Assembly (NCBI GenBank): GCA_900544195.1
Contig: UQUJ01000004.1
Span: 7,641 to 71,640, forward strand
Source of the DNA: an uncultured Alistipes sp.
GTDB taxonomy: Bacteria > Bacteroidota > Bacteroidia > Bacteroidales > UBA932
Reading direction: 5' to 3'
Length of the DNA: 64,000 bases
Part shown: positions 26,410-35,264 of the stretch, piece by piece
Numbering within the stretch: the first letter of the stretch is position 1
Layout: each line of letters starts with the position of its first letter
Made by a program: the position numbers and the translations under genes
The notes under the pieces: model-generated
The model's database searches: none
What the model saw: the letters and a program-made list of their open reading frames with translations, nothing else
Told to the model about the DNA's origin: nothing

Positions 26410-27153
26410 ATGCCATCACCTGTATCCCACAATGAGATAAAGTTCGTCAAGTCCCTTGAACAGAAAAAGTTCAGGGACGAGAACGGACTTTTTATCGTTG
26501 AAGGGGAGAAGATGGTTGCCGAGGCTTTGGCGTCTTCTTTCGAGGTCGAGAAGGTCTATCGGGCTGACGAAATCGGCAGTGCGGCCATGGCACGGCTGAG
26601 TCTTCTGTCCTCCCCTTCTCCGACATTGGCTGTCGTCAGGAAACCGGCCGACATTGAACTCGGAAATATTCATTGTGTACCGGACAAGGGATTGTTTCTG
26701 GCCTTGGACGGAATCAGGGATCCGGGCAATCTGGGCACGATTATCCGCACAGCGGACTGGTTCGGGATAGATGCGGTCTATGCTTCAAAGGACACTGTTG
26801 ACATATTCAATTCCAAGGTCGTGCAGTCCACGATGGGTGCAATATTCAGAGTCAAGTTCCATTATTGCGACATTTGCGGCTATTGCGGTGCCGTCGCTGC
26901 CGCCGGTGGCAATGTGTACGGCACTTTTCTGGATGGAGAAGATCTGTACGCCAAGGATTTGGCGACCGGTGAGACTTCTCCTTCCGTCATCGTGATCGGC
27001 AACGAGTCCAAAGGGATTTCCGCCGAGGTCGGCAAACTTGTGACCGACAGGCTTTTCATTCCTTCGTGGCCTCGGGATGAGAGGGGCTCAGAGTCTCTCA
27101 ACGCAGCCGTCGCCACTGCAATCACAATAGCCGAGTTCCGCCGCAGAGCGTAA
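26410..27153 (+). CDS. TrmH/SpoU-family RNA 2'-O-methyltransferase
   Basis: A 247-residue SPOUT methyltransferase. An N-terminal substrate-binding domain (KFVKSLEQKKFRDENGLFIVEGEKMV) is followed by the knotted SAM domain with the three classical motifs: LALDGIRDPGNLGTIIRTADWFG, VIVIGNESKGIS and IPSWPRDERGSESLNAAVATAI. The target nucleotide is unknown; relatives modify 23S rRNA. It is three bases after the arginine decarboxylase gene, and it neighbours tamL as in many Bacteroidetes. Confidence 0.9.
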   Translation: MPSPVSHNEIKFVKSLEQKKFRDENGLFIVEGEKMVAEALASSFEVEKVYRADEIGSAAMARLSLLSSPSPTLAVVRKPADIELGNIHCVPDKGLFLALDGIRDPGNLGTIIRTADWFGIDAVYASKDTVDIFNSKVVQSTMGAIFRVKFHYCDICGYCGAVAAAGGNVYGTFLDGEDLYAKDLATGETSPSVIVIGNESKGISAEVGKLVTDRLFIPSWPRDERGSESLNAAVATAITIAEFRRRA

Positions 27154-27244
27154 AAAGCGATTCCTGAGGCAAATCTGTCTGTACATTCAAGAATATTCAG
27201 TAGATTTTTCGTAATTTGCGCTCCGTTAGCAAAAACGGAAGCAA

Positions 27245-30172
27245 ATGAACGAAGAATCCTTGATGCGGTCAAGAATCAGGAAGATTCTGATGATCTGCAG
27301 CAACTACGACGCTTTCGCCCTTGAGGAGGACGGACGCATTGAGAATCAGGTCAAGAATGAGTACCGGGAGCTTAACCTGAGCAATCCTCCGAGATTCATC
27401 TGGGCAAACTCTTCTTCCCAGGCCCGGGAGATAATCGGTTCCGAAGAGGAGATCGACATGATCATCTGCATGTACAACGAGCAGGACAAGGAGATATTCC
27501 CGTTCGCTTCGCGGTTGAAGGAAGATGGCCGAGGGATTCCGTTCATTCTTTTGATCCACTACTCCAAGGCGGTAAGACAGAGGGTTCTGGAGTCTCCACA
27601 TCCGGGAGTGGACTTCGTGTTCAGTTGGCACGGGAACGCGGATCTTATCCTTGCCATTGTCAAATTGCTGGAGGATGCCGCCAATGCGGAGAACGACGTC
27701 TTCGAGGTTGGGGTGAAGGGTATTCTTCTGGTCGAGGACTCGATCCGTTACTATTCGAACTATCTTCCAGAGCTATACAAGATTGTGCTCACGCAGAGCC
27801 GTGAGTTCTTGACGGAATCCCTGAACGATGACCAGAAGAAATACCGTAAGAGGTCGAGGCCGAAGATATTCCTTGCGACCTGCCTTGAGGAGGCTATCGC
27901 TTATTTTGAGAAGTACAGGAGGAATCTTCTGGGTGTAATTTCCGATGTCGGAATGGTCTTCCACAAGGGCGATGACCCTAAGACAGAGAAACTTGACGCC
28001 GGCATCGACCTGGTGAGAATCATCCGTGAATATGATCCCCTGATGCCTGTCCTGCTGCAATCCTCGCAGGGCAGCGTGGCGGAGACAGCCTCCACACTTG
28101 GGGTCGGATTCCTGAAGAAATATTCAAGCACGCTTTTCCTCCAGCTCGGGGATTACATGAAGGAGGAGTTCGGCTTCGGGGACTTTGTGTTCAGGGACTC
28201 TAACGGAGTGGAATGCGGAAGGGCCGCCAGCCTTTCCCAGCTTGAGAAGATCATCTACGACATTCCTGACACCGTGCTGATGAGCAACACATCCAGAAAT
28301 ATGTTCTCGAAGTGGCTGTATGCCAGAGGGTTGTTCAATCTTGCGGAGACGTTCAGGGTCGAGCATCACACGGATGCCGGAGAATTCAGGGAATTCCTTT
28401 TGGACAACATCCAGCGCTATCACAGGAGCATCGGGCAGGGCATAATCACGGAATTCCATAAGGATTCCTATCAGGATTATTACTGGTTCTCCCGTGTCGG
28501 TGAAGGCTCGCTCGGAGGCAAGGCAAGAGGACTGGCTTTTCTCAATCATCTTGTCCAGAAATATTCGTTGTCAGAGAGATATGACGGGCTTCTGGTTTCC
28601 ATCCCTCGAACCATCGTGCTGACGACGGATTGGTTCGACAAGTTCATCGTTGACAATGGTCTGCAATATGTTATTGACTCGGAACTATCTGATGATGAGA
28701 TTCTTTCCGAGTTTGTGGCATCGACATTGCCCGAAGATCTGACCCAGAACCTAAAGGCGTTTCTGGCCACGGTGGACAGCCCTCTGGCCGTGCGTTCAAG
28801 TTCCAAGCTGGAGGACAGCAACTATCAGCCTTTCGCCGGTGTGTACGCGACTTATATGTGTCCTCCTGTGGAGAACAAGGACAGGATGCTGCGTGAGCTT
28901 GGCAAGGCCATCAAGAGTGTCTATGCCTCGACATTCTTCAAGGGCAGCCGTAACTACATCCAGGCCAGCGGGAACCTGCTTGGAGAGGAGAAGATGGCCG
29001 TGATAGTCCAGGCAATCTGCGGAACGGTTCACGGTCACGATTTCTACCCGATGATGTCCGGTGTCGGACGTTCGCTGAACTCCTATCCCATTGGGGCTGA
29101 GAAAGCCACTGACGGTGTCCTGAATGTGGCTTTCGGCTTGGGAAAGACTGTTGTGGACGGCGGCCGTACCTTGCGTGTGGATCCTCTGCATCCCAAGAAA
29201 ATTCTCCAACTGTCCAACCCTAAACTGGCGCAGCGGGACACGCAGAATGAGATGTTCGTGCTCGATCTGCGGCCTTCGGCCTTTAAGATTTCCAAAAACG
29301 ACGGAGTTAATCTCAGGAGGATCCCGGTGGCAGACGCGCTTACTGAATATGACCGTCCGGAACTGGTGGCGTCCACCTATAACGCATTGGATGACAGGAT
29401 GGCCCCAGGAATCAGCATAAGAGGAGCAAGGGTGGTTTCCTTTGACGGAATATTCCAATATGACCGCTTCCCGCTCGCCAAGGCTCTCTCGGAGATCATG
29501 TCTATATGCCGTGACGAGCTGATGAGCGAGGTCGAGATCGAGTTCGCTGTGGATCCGGTCAAATCTTCGGAAGGAAAAGTCGCCGACCTTAAGCTGCTTC
29601 AGGTCCGGCCTGTCTCCAGCGGAATCGGTTCGCAGACCTCCTCGATCGAGGATGCCGAAGCGATTGTCTCCCACAAATTGATACGCAGCGACAACGCTTT
29701 GGGCAACGGGTATTTCACCGAATCTTCTCATATTGTGGTTATCTGTCCGGAATCGTTCGACAAGATGAAGACAGGCTTGATGGCTGAGGAGATTTCAGAG
29801 ATCAACGCCCGGTTTGCCGCTAAGGGAGAGACATATTTCCTGGTCGGTCCCGGACGTTGGGGATCGTCGATTCCAACCCTTGGAGTGCCGGTGGCATGGA
29901 CTGACATCTCCGCCGCGAGAATGGTCGTTGAATATGGCATCGACGGTTTCAGAATCGATCCGAGCCAGGGCACGCATTTCTTCCAGAACATCACCTCGCT
30001 TGGAGTAGGTTATCTTTCCGTAGATCAGTACGCCGGTTCGGGAATGATTGACTTTGATGCGCTTGCAAGACTGGAATGTGAGTGTGAAGGCAAGTTCGCA
30101 AAGGTTCTGAAAGTCAGCGGACTGACTGGATTCATTGACAGAAACAAAGGCAAGGCTTTGATCGGATTTTAG
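27245..30172 (+). CDS. Receiver-domain/PEP-pyruvate-binding ATP-grasp fusion protein
   Basis: A 975-residue cytoplasmic protein. Residues about 10-150 resemble a response-regulator receiver without the phospho-acceptor Asp. Residues about 160-305 form a second receiver with intact features (GILLVEDS, VISDVGM, VLLQSS and FLKK). From about 410 to 780 lies the PPDK N-terminal ATP-grasp domain (LGGKARGLAFLNHL, PLAVRSSSKLEDSNYQPFAGVY, QVRPV). The C-terminal 190 residues contain FLVGPGRWGSSIPTLGVPVAW. The phosphohistidine swivel domain (GG-x-x-S/T-H-A) and PEP-binding barrel of true PEP synthase are absent, so PEP synthesis is unlikely. Two bases separate it from the amylase gene. Function unknown; a regulated nucleotide- or phosphate-transfer role is possible. 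Confidence 0.75.
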   Translation: MNEESLMRSRIRKILMICSNYDAFALEEDGRIENQVKNEYRELNLSNPPRFIWANSSSQAREIIGSEEEIDMIICMYNEQDKEIFPFASRLKEDGRGIPFILLIHYSKAVRQRVLESPHPGVDFVFSWHGNADLILAIVKLLEDAANAENDVFEVGVKGILLVEDSIRYYSNYLPELYKIVLTQSREFLTESLNDDQKKYRKRSRPKIFLATCLEEAIAYFEKYRRNLLGVISDVGMVFHKGDDPKTEKLDAGIDLVRIIREYDPLMPVLLQSSQGSVAETASTLGVGFLKKYSSTLFLQLGDYMKEEFGFGDFVFRDSNGVECGRAASLSQLEKIIYDIPDTVLMSNTSRNMFSKWLYARGLFNLAETFRVEHHTDAGEFREFLLDNIQRYHRSIGQGIITEFHKDSYQDYYWFSRVGEGSLGGKARGLAFLNHLVQKYSLSERYDGLLVSIPRTIVLTTDWFDKFIVDNGLQYVIDSELSDDEILSEFVASTLPEDLTQNLKAFLATVDSPLAVRSSSKLEDSNYQPFAGVYATYMCPPVENKDRMLRELGKAIKSVYASTFFKGSRNYIQASGNLLGEEKMAVIVQAICGTVHGHDFYPMMSGVGRSLNSYPIGAEKATDGVLNVAFGLGKTVVDGGRTLRVDPLHPKKILQLSNPKLAQRDTQNEMFVLDLRPSAFKISKNDGVNLRRIPVADALTEYDRPELVASTYNALDDRMAPGISIRGARVVSFDGIFQYDRFPLAKALSEIMSICRDELMSEVEIEFAVDPVKSSEGKVADLKLLQVRPVSSGIGSQTSSIEDAEAIVSHKLIRSDNALGNGYFTESSHIVVICPESFDKMKTGLMAEEISEINARFAAKGETYFLVGPGRWGSSIPTLGVPVAWTDISAARMVVEYGIDGFRIDPSQGTHFFQNITSLGVGYLSVDQYAGSGMIDFDALARLECECEGKFAKVLKVSGLTGFIDRNKGKALIGF

Positions 30173-30174
30173 TT

Positions 30175-31725
30175 ATGGGTAAGATGATCATCTATCAGGT
30201 TCTCCCAAGGTTGTGGGGAAAGGGAAAGTTCTCGGAGTTCGATCCGGAGACGATGTCGTATTTCAAGTCATTGGGAGTCAGCCACGTCTGGTACACCGGA
30301 GTGATCCGGCACGCCACAACGGCCTCAGCCGAGGGATGTCCGGCTTCCGACAGCCAGATTGTCAAAGGTGCTGCCGGGTCTCCGTATGCGATCACAGATT
30401 ACTACGATGTAAATCCATATCTTGCTGACAATCCGTCCGAAAGGATGGATGAGTTCGAAGCCTTGTTGAAGCGGAGTCACGATGCCGGACTTAAGGTCAT
30501 CATCGATTTCGTTCCAAACCACGTGTCACGGGATTATGGCGAAGTCGGTCTGGTACATCCTGAGGTCAAGCCGTTGGGTGCCGATGACGATCCGACTGTC
30601 CATTGGAGACCGGAGAACGATTTCTATTACTATCCAGGACAGCCACTGAAATTGCCTTTTGACAACCAGACATATTACGAGAATCCGGCCAAGGCTTCCG
30701 GCAACTGCTTCTCGCCCTCCCCTTCCGTGAATGATTGGTATGAGACCATCCGGCTGAACTACTGTGATTTCCATACGGAGACTTGGGACAAGATGTACGA
30801 GATTGTCCGTTATTGGTGTGGCAAGGGTGTGGACGGTTTCCGCTGCGATATGGTGGAGATGGTTCCGTGGCAGTTCTTCCGGTGGCTCATCCGAAGGGTC
30901 AAGGAGGAATTCCCGGATATCATCTTCATTGCCGAGGTTTATCAGAAAGAATTGTATGCCAGATACATAAATGAGGTCGGGTTCGATTTTCTCTACGACA
31001 AATCCGGCCTTTATGATTCCGTCAGGTCGATTGTCGAAGGCCACGGCACGGCCAAAAGCCTGACTTGGAACTGGCAGATTCTTGGTGATTTACAGCCTCG
31101 GATGCTGAACTTTCTGGAGAACCACGACGAGCAGCGTTTCGCCTCGGATTTCTTCGGCCGTGACGCCCAAAGGACTTTCGCGGCGTTGGGGGCGGGAATA
31201 TTCCTGAACACGGCTCCGTATATGGTTTATTTCGGGGAGGAGATCGGCGAGCGCGGAATGGATGCCGAAGGGTTCAGCGGACGGGATGGCAGGACGACCA
31301 TATTCGACTGGTGGAGGATTTCGTCAATCGGGAGGCTGATTGAATATATTCATACAGACAAGGGACTTACGCCTGAAGAGACGACCTTGCTTGAGAGGTG
31401 GCGGCGGTTCTTGAATATGGCCGTGTCGGTTCCGGCGGTGGCGTCAGGAAAAACGTTTGACCTTTGCTACTGCAATTATTACTCGCCGGGATTCGATCCG
31501 GACAGGCATTTCGCGTTCCTTCGAGGGGATGGATCAGAGACTTGGCTGTTTGTTTGTGATTTTGCCGTTGCAGAGTCGCTTCGGCAAGCTCAGCGACCAG
31601 ATGTAATGTCCATCCGCATACCTCAGGAGGCCATCGAATATCTGTCCATAAAAAACCTCGACCCTGAAACCCGGATCGAGGTTGAAGTGTCATCTGACGA
31701 CTGTGCGATAGTGAGGGTCAACTAA
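30175..31725 (+). CDS. Alpha-amylase-family glycoside hydrolase (GH13), cytoplasmic
   Basis: A 516-residue GH13 enzyme without a signal peptide, so acting on internal glucans or maltodextrins. The (beta/alpha)8 barrel motifs are present: DFVPNH, GVDGFRCDMVEM with the nucleophile Asp, IFIAEVYQ with the acid/base Glu, and FLENHDEQR with the third carboxylate. The C-terminal domain contains a short foreign-looking stretch, ESLRQAQRPDVM, encoded by a REP-like palindrome (31574-31598), within the beta domain after VAE. It follows the PEP-binding fusion gene by two bases, suggesting joint control of carbohydrate use. The exact substrate is not determined. Confidence 0.9.
   Translation: MGKMIIYQVLPRLWGKGKFSEFDPETMSYFKSLGVSHVWYTGVIRHATTASAEGCPASDSQIVKGAAGSPYAITDYYDVNPYLADNPSERMDEFEALLKRSHDAGLKVIIDFVPNHVSRDYGEVGLVHPEVKPLGADDDPTVHWRPENDFYYYPGQPLKLPFDNQTYYENPAKASGNCFSPSPSVNDWYETIRLNYCDFHTETWDKMYEIVRYWCGKGVDGFRCDMVEMVPWQFFRWLIRRVKEEFPDIIFIAEVYQKELYARYINEVGFDFLYDKSGLYDSVRSIVEGHGTAKSLTWNWQILGDLQPRMLNFLENHDEQRFASDFFGRDAQRTFAALGAGIFLNTAPYMVYFGEEIGERGMDAEGFSGRDGRTTIFDWWRISSIGRLIEYIHTDKGLTPEETTLLERWRRFLNMAVSVPAVASGKTFDLCYCNYYSPGFDPDRHFAFLRGDGSETWLFVCDFAVAESLRQAQRPDVMSIRIPQEAIEYLSIKNLDPETRIEVEVSSDDCAIVRVN
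31574..31598 (-). repeat. REP-like palindrome, copy 2, inside the amylase gene
   Basis: On the minus strand this 25-base element matches the intergenic copy at 13933-13957 at 24 positions (one C for T in the loop). It is read through in frame as SLRQAQRP. The frame stays open and the length is compatible with a functional protein, so the insertion appears tolerated. Confidence 0.85.
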
Positions 31726-31747
31726 CGGAACCTCACATATTCAAGCC

Positions 31748-32977
31748 TTACCAGTTAAGGATCTTCTTGAAGTCGTACTCCTCAGGATTGGCGACGTAAG
31801 CCTTTGCAGCCTCGTAGTCAGCAGGAGTGATGTAGTGGCAGATGTGCCCGTAGTAATTGCGGGCGATTCCGCCTTCGATGTCCACACGGCGAGGAGGGAT
31901 CTTGCCCTCGGCGTTCTGGAGATCCTTCAGGTAAAGAGGCTGCGCGTTGCCGTTCTCATCCACATAGACCATGCATCCTGTCTCACCCTTTGAGAAGAGC
32001 TCATAGACTCCGAGAGCGAGCTCCGTGCAGTAAGAAAGGTCGTAGGCCACAGGATCCTGGCAGCGGACATCGTAGCCGATCTCTACAGGACGGGTCTTCA
32101 CCTTCATCCCGATCTTCTTGAACTCCTTCTCAAGGATGTCGTTGAAAAGGACAGCCTTGGAGATTTTGCCGAGCTCAGGATGGCCGTGCTCATCGTAGGT
32201 CATGTGCACGCCGGTAGCCTTGATGTCCTCTGGCTCAAGGTCATGGAACACACCTTCAGCGACAACGACTGTTCCGTAAGGAATGCCGAGGATCTTTCTC
32301 TTGATGATCGCGGAAAGGGTCAGCTTGATGATCTTGTCAACGGTGATCGTGGTGTTGTTGAACATCTCAGGGATGATGGTCATCGGGCAATGTGTGGCCT
32401 CGCCGATTCCGAGGGCAAGGTGACCTGCGCTGCGGCCCATAGCGGAGATGAGAAGCCAGTTTCCTGATGTGCGCGCATCCTCGTAAACGGTGCGGGCGAT
32501 GTGCGCTCCCTCGTCCTTGGCGGAGTTGAATCCGAAGGTAGGCGCGTTATGAGGCAGAGGAAGGTCGTCATCGATCGTCTTAGGGACGTGGATGTTATGG
32601 ATCGGGTAGTTCTTGGCCTCAAGGAACTTGGCGATTCTGTTGGCAGTGGAGGCTGTGTCGTCGCCACCCACAGTCACGAGAAGCTTCACGTTGTTGTCCT
32701 GGAAGAGGGCAAGGTTGAAATTCTGCTCGAAATCCTCGTTGGTCGGCTTGAAACGGCTCATCTGGAGATAGGAACCGCCTCTGTTGAAGTAAGCGTCAGC
32801 CTTGAAGAAATCGATGTCTTCGGTGCGGGCCTCCTTACGGAAGAGTCCGGTGTAGCCTTCGTGGAGTCCGATGACCCTGTAACCGTTGGAAAGGAAAGTC
32901 TTGGCGACAGAGAACACGACGGTGTTCATTCCCGGTGCAGGGCCGCCGCCGCACAGAATGATGATTGAATCTTTCAT
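31748..32977 (-). CDS. PPi-dependent 6-phosphofructokinase
   Basis: Phosphorylates fructose 6-phosphate with pyrophosphate, reversibly, in glycolysis. It has 409 residues from ATG 32977. The nucleotide/PPi loop reads GGDDT instead of GGDG, the change that marks PPi-specific enzymes. Other motifs are CGGGPAPGMN at the N-terminus, VPKTIDDDL at the catalytic site and SAMGRSAGHLALGIG. A longer frame upstream (to 33022) runs into the promoter and is rejected. It converges on the amylase gene with 22 bases between the stops. Confidence 0.9.
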   Translation of the reverse strand: MKDSIIILCGGGPAPGMNTVVFSVAKTFLSNGYRVIGLHEGYTGLFRKEARTEDIDFFKADAYFNRGGSYLQMSRFKPTNEDFEQNFNLALFQDNNVKLLVTVGGDDTASTANRIAKFLEAKNYPIHNIHVPKTIDDDLPLPHNAPTFGFNSAKDEGAHIARTVYEDARTSGNWLLISAMGRSAGHLALGIGEATHCPMTIIPEMFNNTTITVDKIIKLTLSAIIKRKILGIPYGTVVVAEGVFHDLEPEDIKATGVHMTYDEHGHPELGKISKAVLFNDILEKEFKKIGMKVKTRPVEIGYDVRCQDPVAYDLSYCTELALGVYELFSKGETGCMVYVDENGNAQPLYLKDLQNAEGKIPPRRVDIEGGIARNYYGHICHYITPADYEAAKAYVANPEEYDFKKILNW

Positions 32978-33019
32978 ATACGAATGATTTAGAAATTTGT
33001 ATGTTCGTAAAACCGGGCA

Positions 33020-33050
33020 CAAATTTAAGAAACAGTTTTAACTTTTCAAA
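33020..33050 (-). promoter_or_regulatory. Promoter of the PPi-phosphofructokinase gene
   Basis: On the minus strand TTTG (33047-33050) and TAAATTTG (33020-33027) are separated by 19 bases, a full consensus match. The leader is about 35 bases to ATG 32977. Confidence 0.7.
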
Positions 33051-33118
33051 AAGTAGTCACAAGGTGCGACCTGCCCAATCTTCTTGATGATTTTGAACGG
33101 AATGCCGACAATTTTCAT

Positions 33119-33126
33119 TAAATTTG
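33119..33126 (+). promoter_or_regulatory. -7 element of ligA
   Basis: TAAATTTG. The nearest TTTG (33092-33095) is 23 bases upstream, longer than usual. It places the transcription start near 33133, supporting ATG 33153 as the ligA start. Confidence 0.5.
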
Positions 33127-33152
33127 TATTCTTTACGAAGAACTTTGCTGTT

Positions 33153-35252
33153 ATGGATCACGAGCAGGCCAAAATACATGTTGAGGAACTCCGGAAAACC
33201 CTCTGGGAGAACAGTAGGCGGTACTATGTGGACAACGCTCCGACGATGAGCGATTTTGAATATGACCACCTGATGCGTGAGCTGGAGGATCTTGAAAAGG
33301 AGTATCCTGACCTTCTCACTCCCGACTCCCCTACCCAGAGGGTCGGCAGCGACCTTGACCAAAGCGTAGGGGCTAACGCCGAACCTGCAGCCCGCAAGGA
33401 ATTTGCCCAGTTCCCGCACAAATACCCGATGCTCTCCCTCGGCAACACTTACAACATCGGCGAGATCGAGGATTTTGTGCGCCGTGCCGAGAAGGATCTC
33501 GGAGAGGTGAAGTTTACATATTCCTGTGAGTTAAAGTTCGACGGTACGGCGATCTGCCTGACCTATCGGAACGGGAAACTGTTCAGGGCTTTGACCAGAG
33601 GTGACGGCGTTGTCGGGGATGACGTGACTGCCAACGCTCTTAAAATCAGTAATATTCCTGAAAAATTGAAAGGGACAGGATGGCCGGATGAGTTCGAGAT
33701 AAGGGGCGAGATCCTGATGCCTTATGAGTCGTTTGACAGACTGAACAAGGAGCGGGAGGACAACGAGGACCAACCGTTCGCCAATCCGAGAAACGCTGCT
33801 TCCGGGTCACTGAAACTGCTTGATCCGTCGGAGGTTGCCAGGAGAGGGCTGATGTGCACGCTCTATCATATTCCAAGCCAGAGTGTGTCTTTTGAGACTC
33901 ATGATGAGGCTTTGAACGCCGCGGCCTCATGGGGACTGCCGGTCTCAGACAAGAGACGGATCGTACACGGAATCGACGAAATTGAGGAATATATTCATTA
34001 TTGGGACACGGAAAGGAAGTTCCTGCCGTACGCCACTGATGGAATCGTGATCAAGATCAATGAGCTGGCCTATCAGAACGCGCTTGGATATACCGCCAAG
34101 TCACCACGCTGGGCCGTCGCGTTCAAGTTCCAGGCCGAGGAGGCGCACACGAAACTGCTCTCCATCACTTATCAGGTCGGACGCACGGGTGCCGTGACTC
34201 CGGTAGCCAATCTTGAGCCGGTCCAATTGGCCGGTACGGTCGTGAAGAGGGCAACCCTTAACAATCAGGACTTCATCTCGCAGATGGACATCCGTGTCGG
34301 AGACACTGTCACTGTCATCAAGGGCGGCGAGATCATTCCTAAGATCATTGACGTGGATCTCTCGCTCAGACCATCGGACGCAGTCAGACCGGCGTTTCCT
34401 GATGTCTGCCCTGACTGCGGGACCGCGTTGGTGAAGGAAGAGAACGAGGCCAAATGGTTCTGCCCGAACATCGACGGCTGCCCTACCCAGATAAAAGGCA
34501 AACTGGTTCACTTCCTCAGCCGCAAGGCGATGAACGTGCTCGCCGGTGACGCGACGGTTGAGCAGATGTACAATCTCGGGCTTGTCAGGACTCCGGCGGA
34601 CTTCTATTCGTTGACCAAAGGCCGGTTACTGCTTCTTGACGGCTGGAAGGAACGCTCGGCGCAGCGCTTTCTGGACAGTCTGGAGGCATCGAAAAAGGTG
34701 ACATTCGATCACGTGCTGTTCGCGCTTGGAATCCGTTATGTCGGAGAGACCACGGCCAAGGAGATAGCCCGGCATTTCGGGAATATCGATGCCATAGCGA
34801 CTGCCACCAAAGAACAACTGCTTGAGGTTCAGGATGTCGGTGAGGTGATAGCGGACAGCGTGTTCGAATATTTCCGTGATTCCAGGCATCTTGCAGACAT
34901 CGATAGGCTTAAGGTGGCCGGAATCCGGTTCTCTATGGAAGCCAAGGCCGCCGTGTCTGACGCGCTTGCCGGAAAGACGATTGTGATTTCCGGCAACTTC
35001 AGCGTCTCGCGGGAAGAGATGAAACGGCTGATAGAGGCCAACGGCGGCAAGAACAGCTCGTCCGTAAGCGGAAAAACATCGTACCTTCTGGCCGGAGGCA
35101 AGCCGGGGCCGGAGAAGATTAAAAAGGCCGGGGAGCTTGGTGTCAGCATCATCAGCGAGGAAGAGTTCAGGAACATGCTTCCACAGGCCACCGGCGGGAT
35201 CTCCGCTGGTGAGCGGAATGTCGAACCGGATCTGTTTTCAGGAATGTTCTAA
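33153..35252 (+). CDS. ligA: NAD-dependent DNA ligase
   Basis: Seals nicks in DNA using NAD. From ATG 33153 it has 699 residues. Domains in order: Ia (YYVDNAPTMSDFEYDHLMREL), adenylation domain with the nucleophile lysine in CELKFDGTAI near residue 121, OB fold, the four-cysteine zinc finger CPDCG...CPN...GCP near residues 415-440, helix-hairpin-helix repeats and a C-terminal BRCT domain (about residues 605-680, GKTIVISGNFSVSREEMKRLIEANGG). Full length and intact; the upstream frame extension to 33084 crosses the promoter and is not used. Confidence 0.96.
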   Translation: MDHEQAKIHVEELRKTLWENSRRYYVDNAPTMSDFEYDHLMRELEDLEKEYPDLLTPDSPTQRVGSDLDQSVGANAEPAARKEFAQFPHKYPMLSLGNTYNIGEIEDFVRRAEKDLGEVKFTYSCELKFDGTAICLTYRNGKLFRALTRGDGVVGDDVTANALKISNIPEKLKGTGWPDEFEIRGEILMPYESFDRLNKEREDNEDQPFANPRNAASGSLKLLDPSEVARRGLMCTLYHIPSQSVSFETHDEALNAAASWGLPVSDKRRIVHGIDEIEEYIHYWDTERKFLPYATDGIVIKINELAYQNALGYTAKSPRWAVAFKFQAEEAHTKLLSITYQVGRTGAVTPVANLEPVQLAGTVVKRATLNNQDFISQMDIRVGDTVTVIKGGEIIPKIIDVDLSLRPSDAVRPAFPDVCPDCGTALVKEENEAKWFCPNIDGCPTQIKGKLVHFLSRKAMNVLAGDATVEQMYNLGLVRTPADFYSLTKGRLLLLDGWKERSAQRFLDSLEASKKVTFDHVLFALGIRYVGETTAKEIARHFGNIDAIATATKEQLLEVQDVGEVIADSVFEYFRDSRHLADIDRLKVAGIRFSMEAKAAVSDALAGKTIVISGNFSVSREEMKRLIEANGGKNSSSVSGKTSYLLAGGKPGPEKIKKAGELGVSIISEEEFRNMLPQATGGISAGERNVEPDLFSGMF

Positions 35253-35264
35253 AGATTTTTTGAG

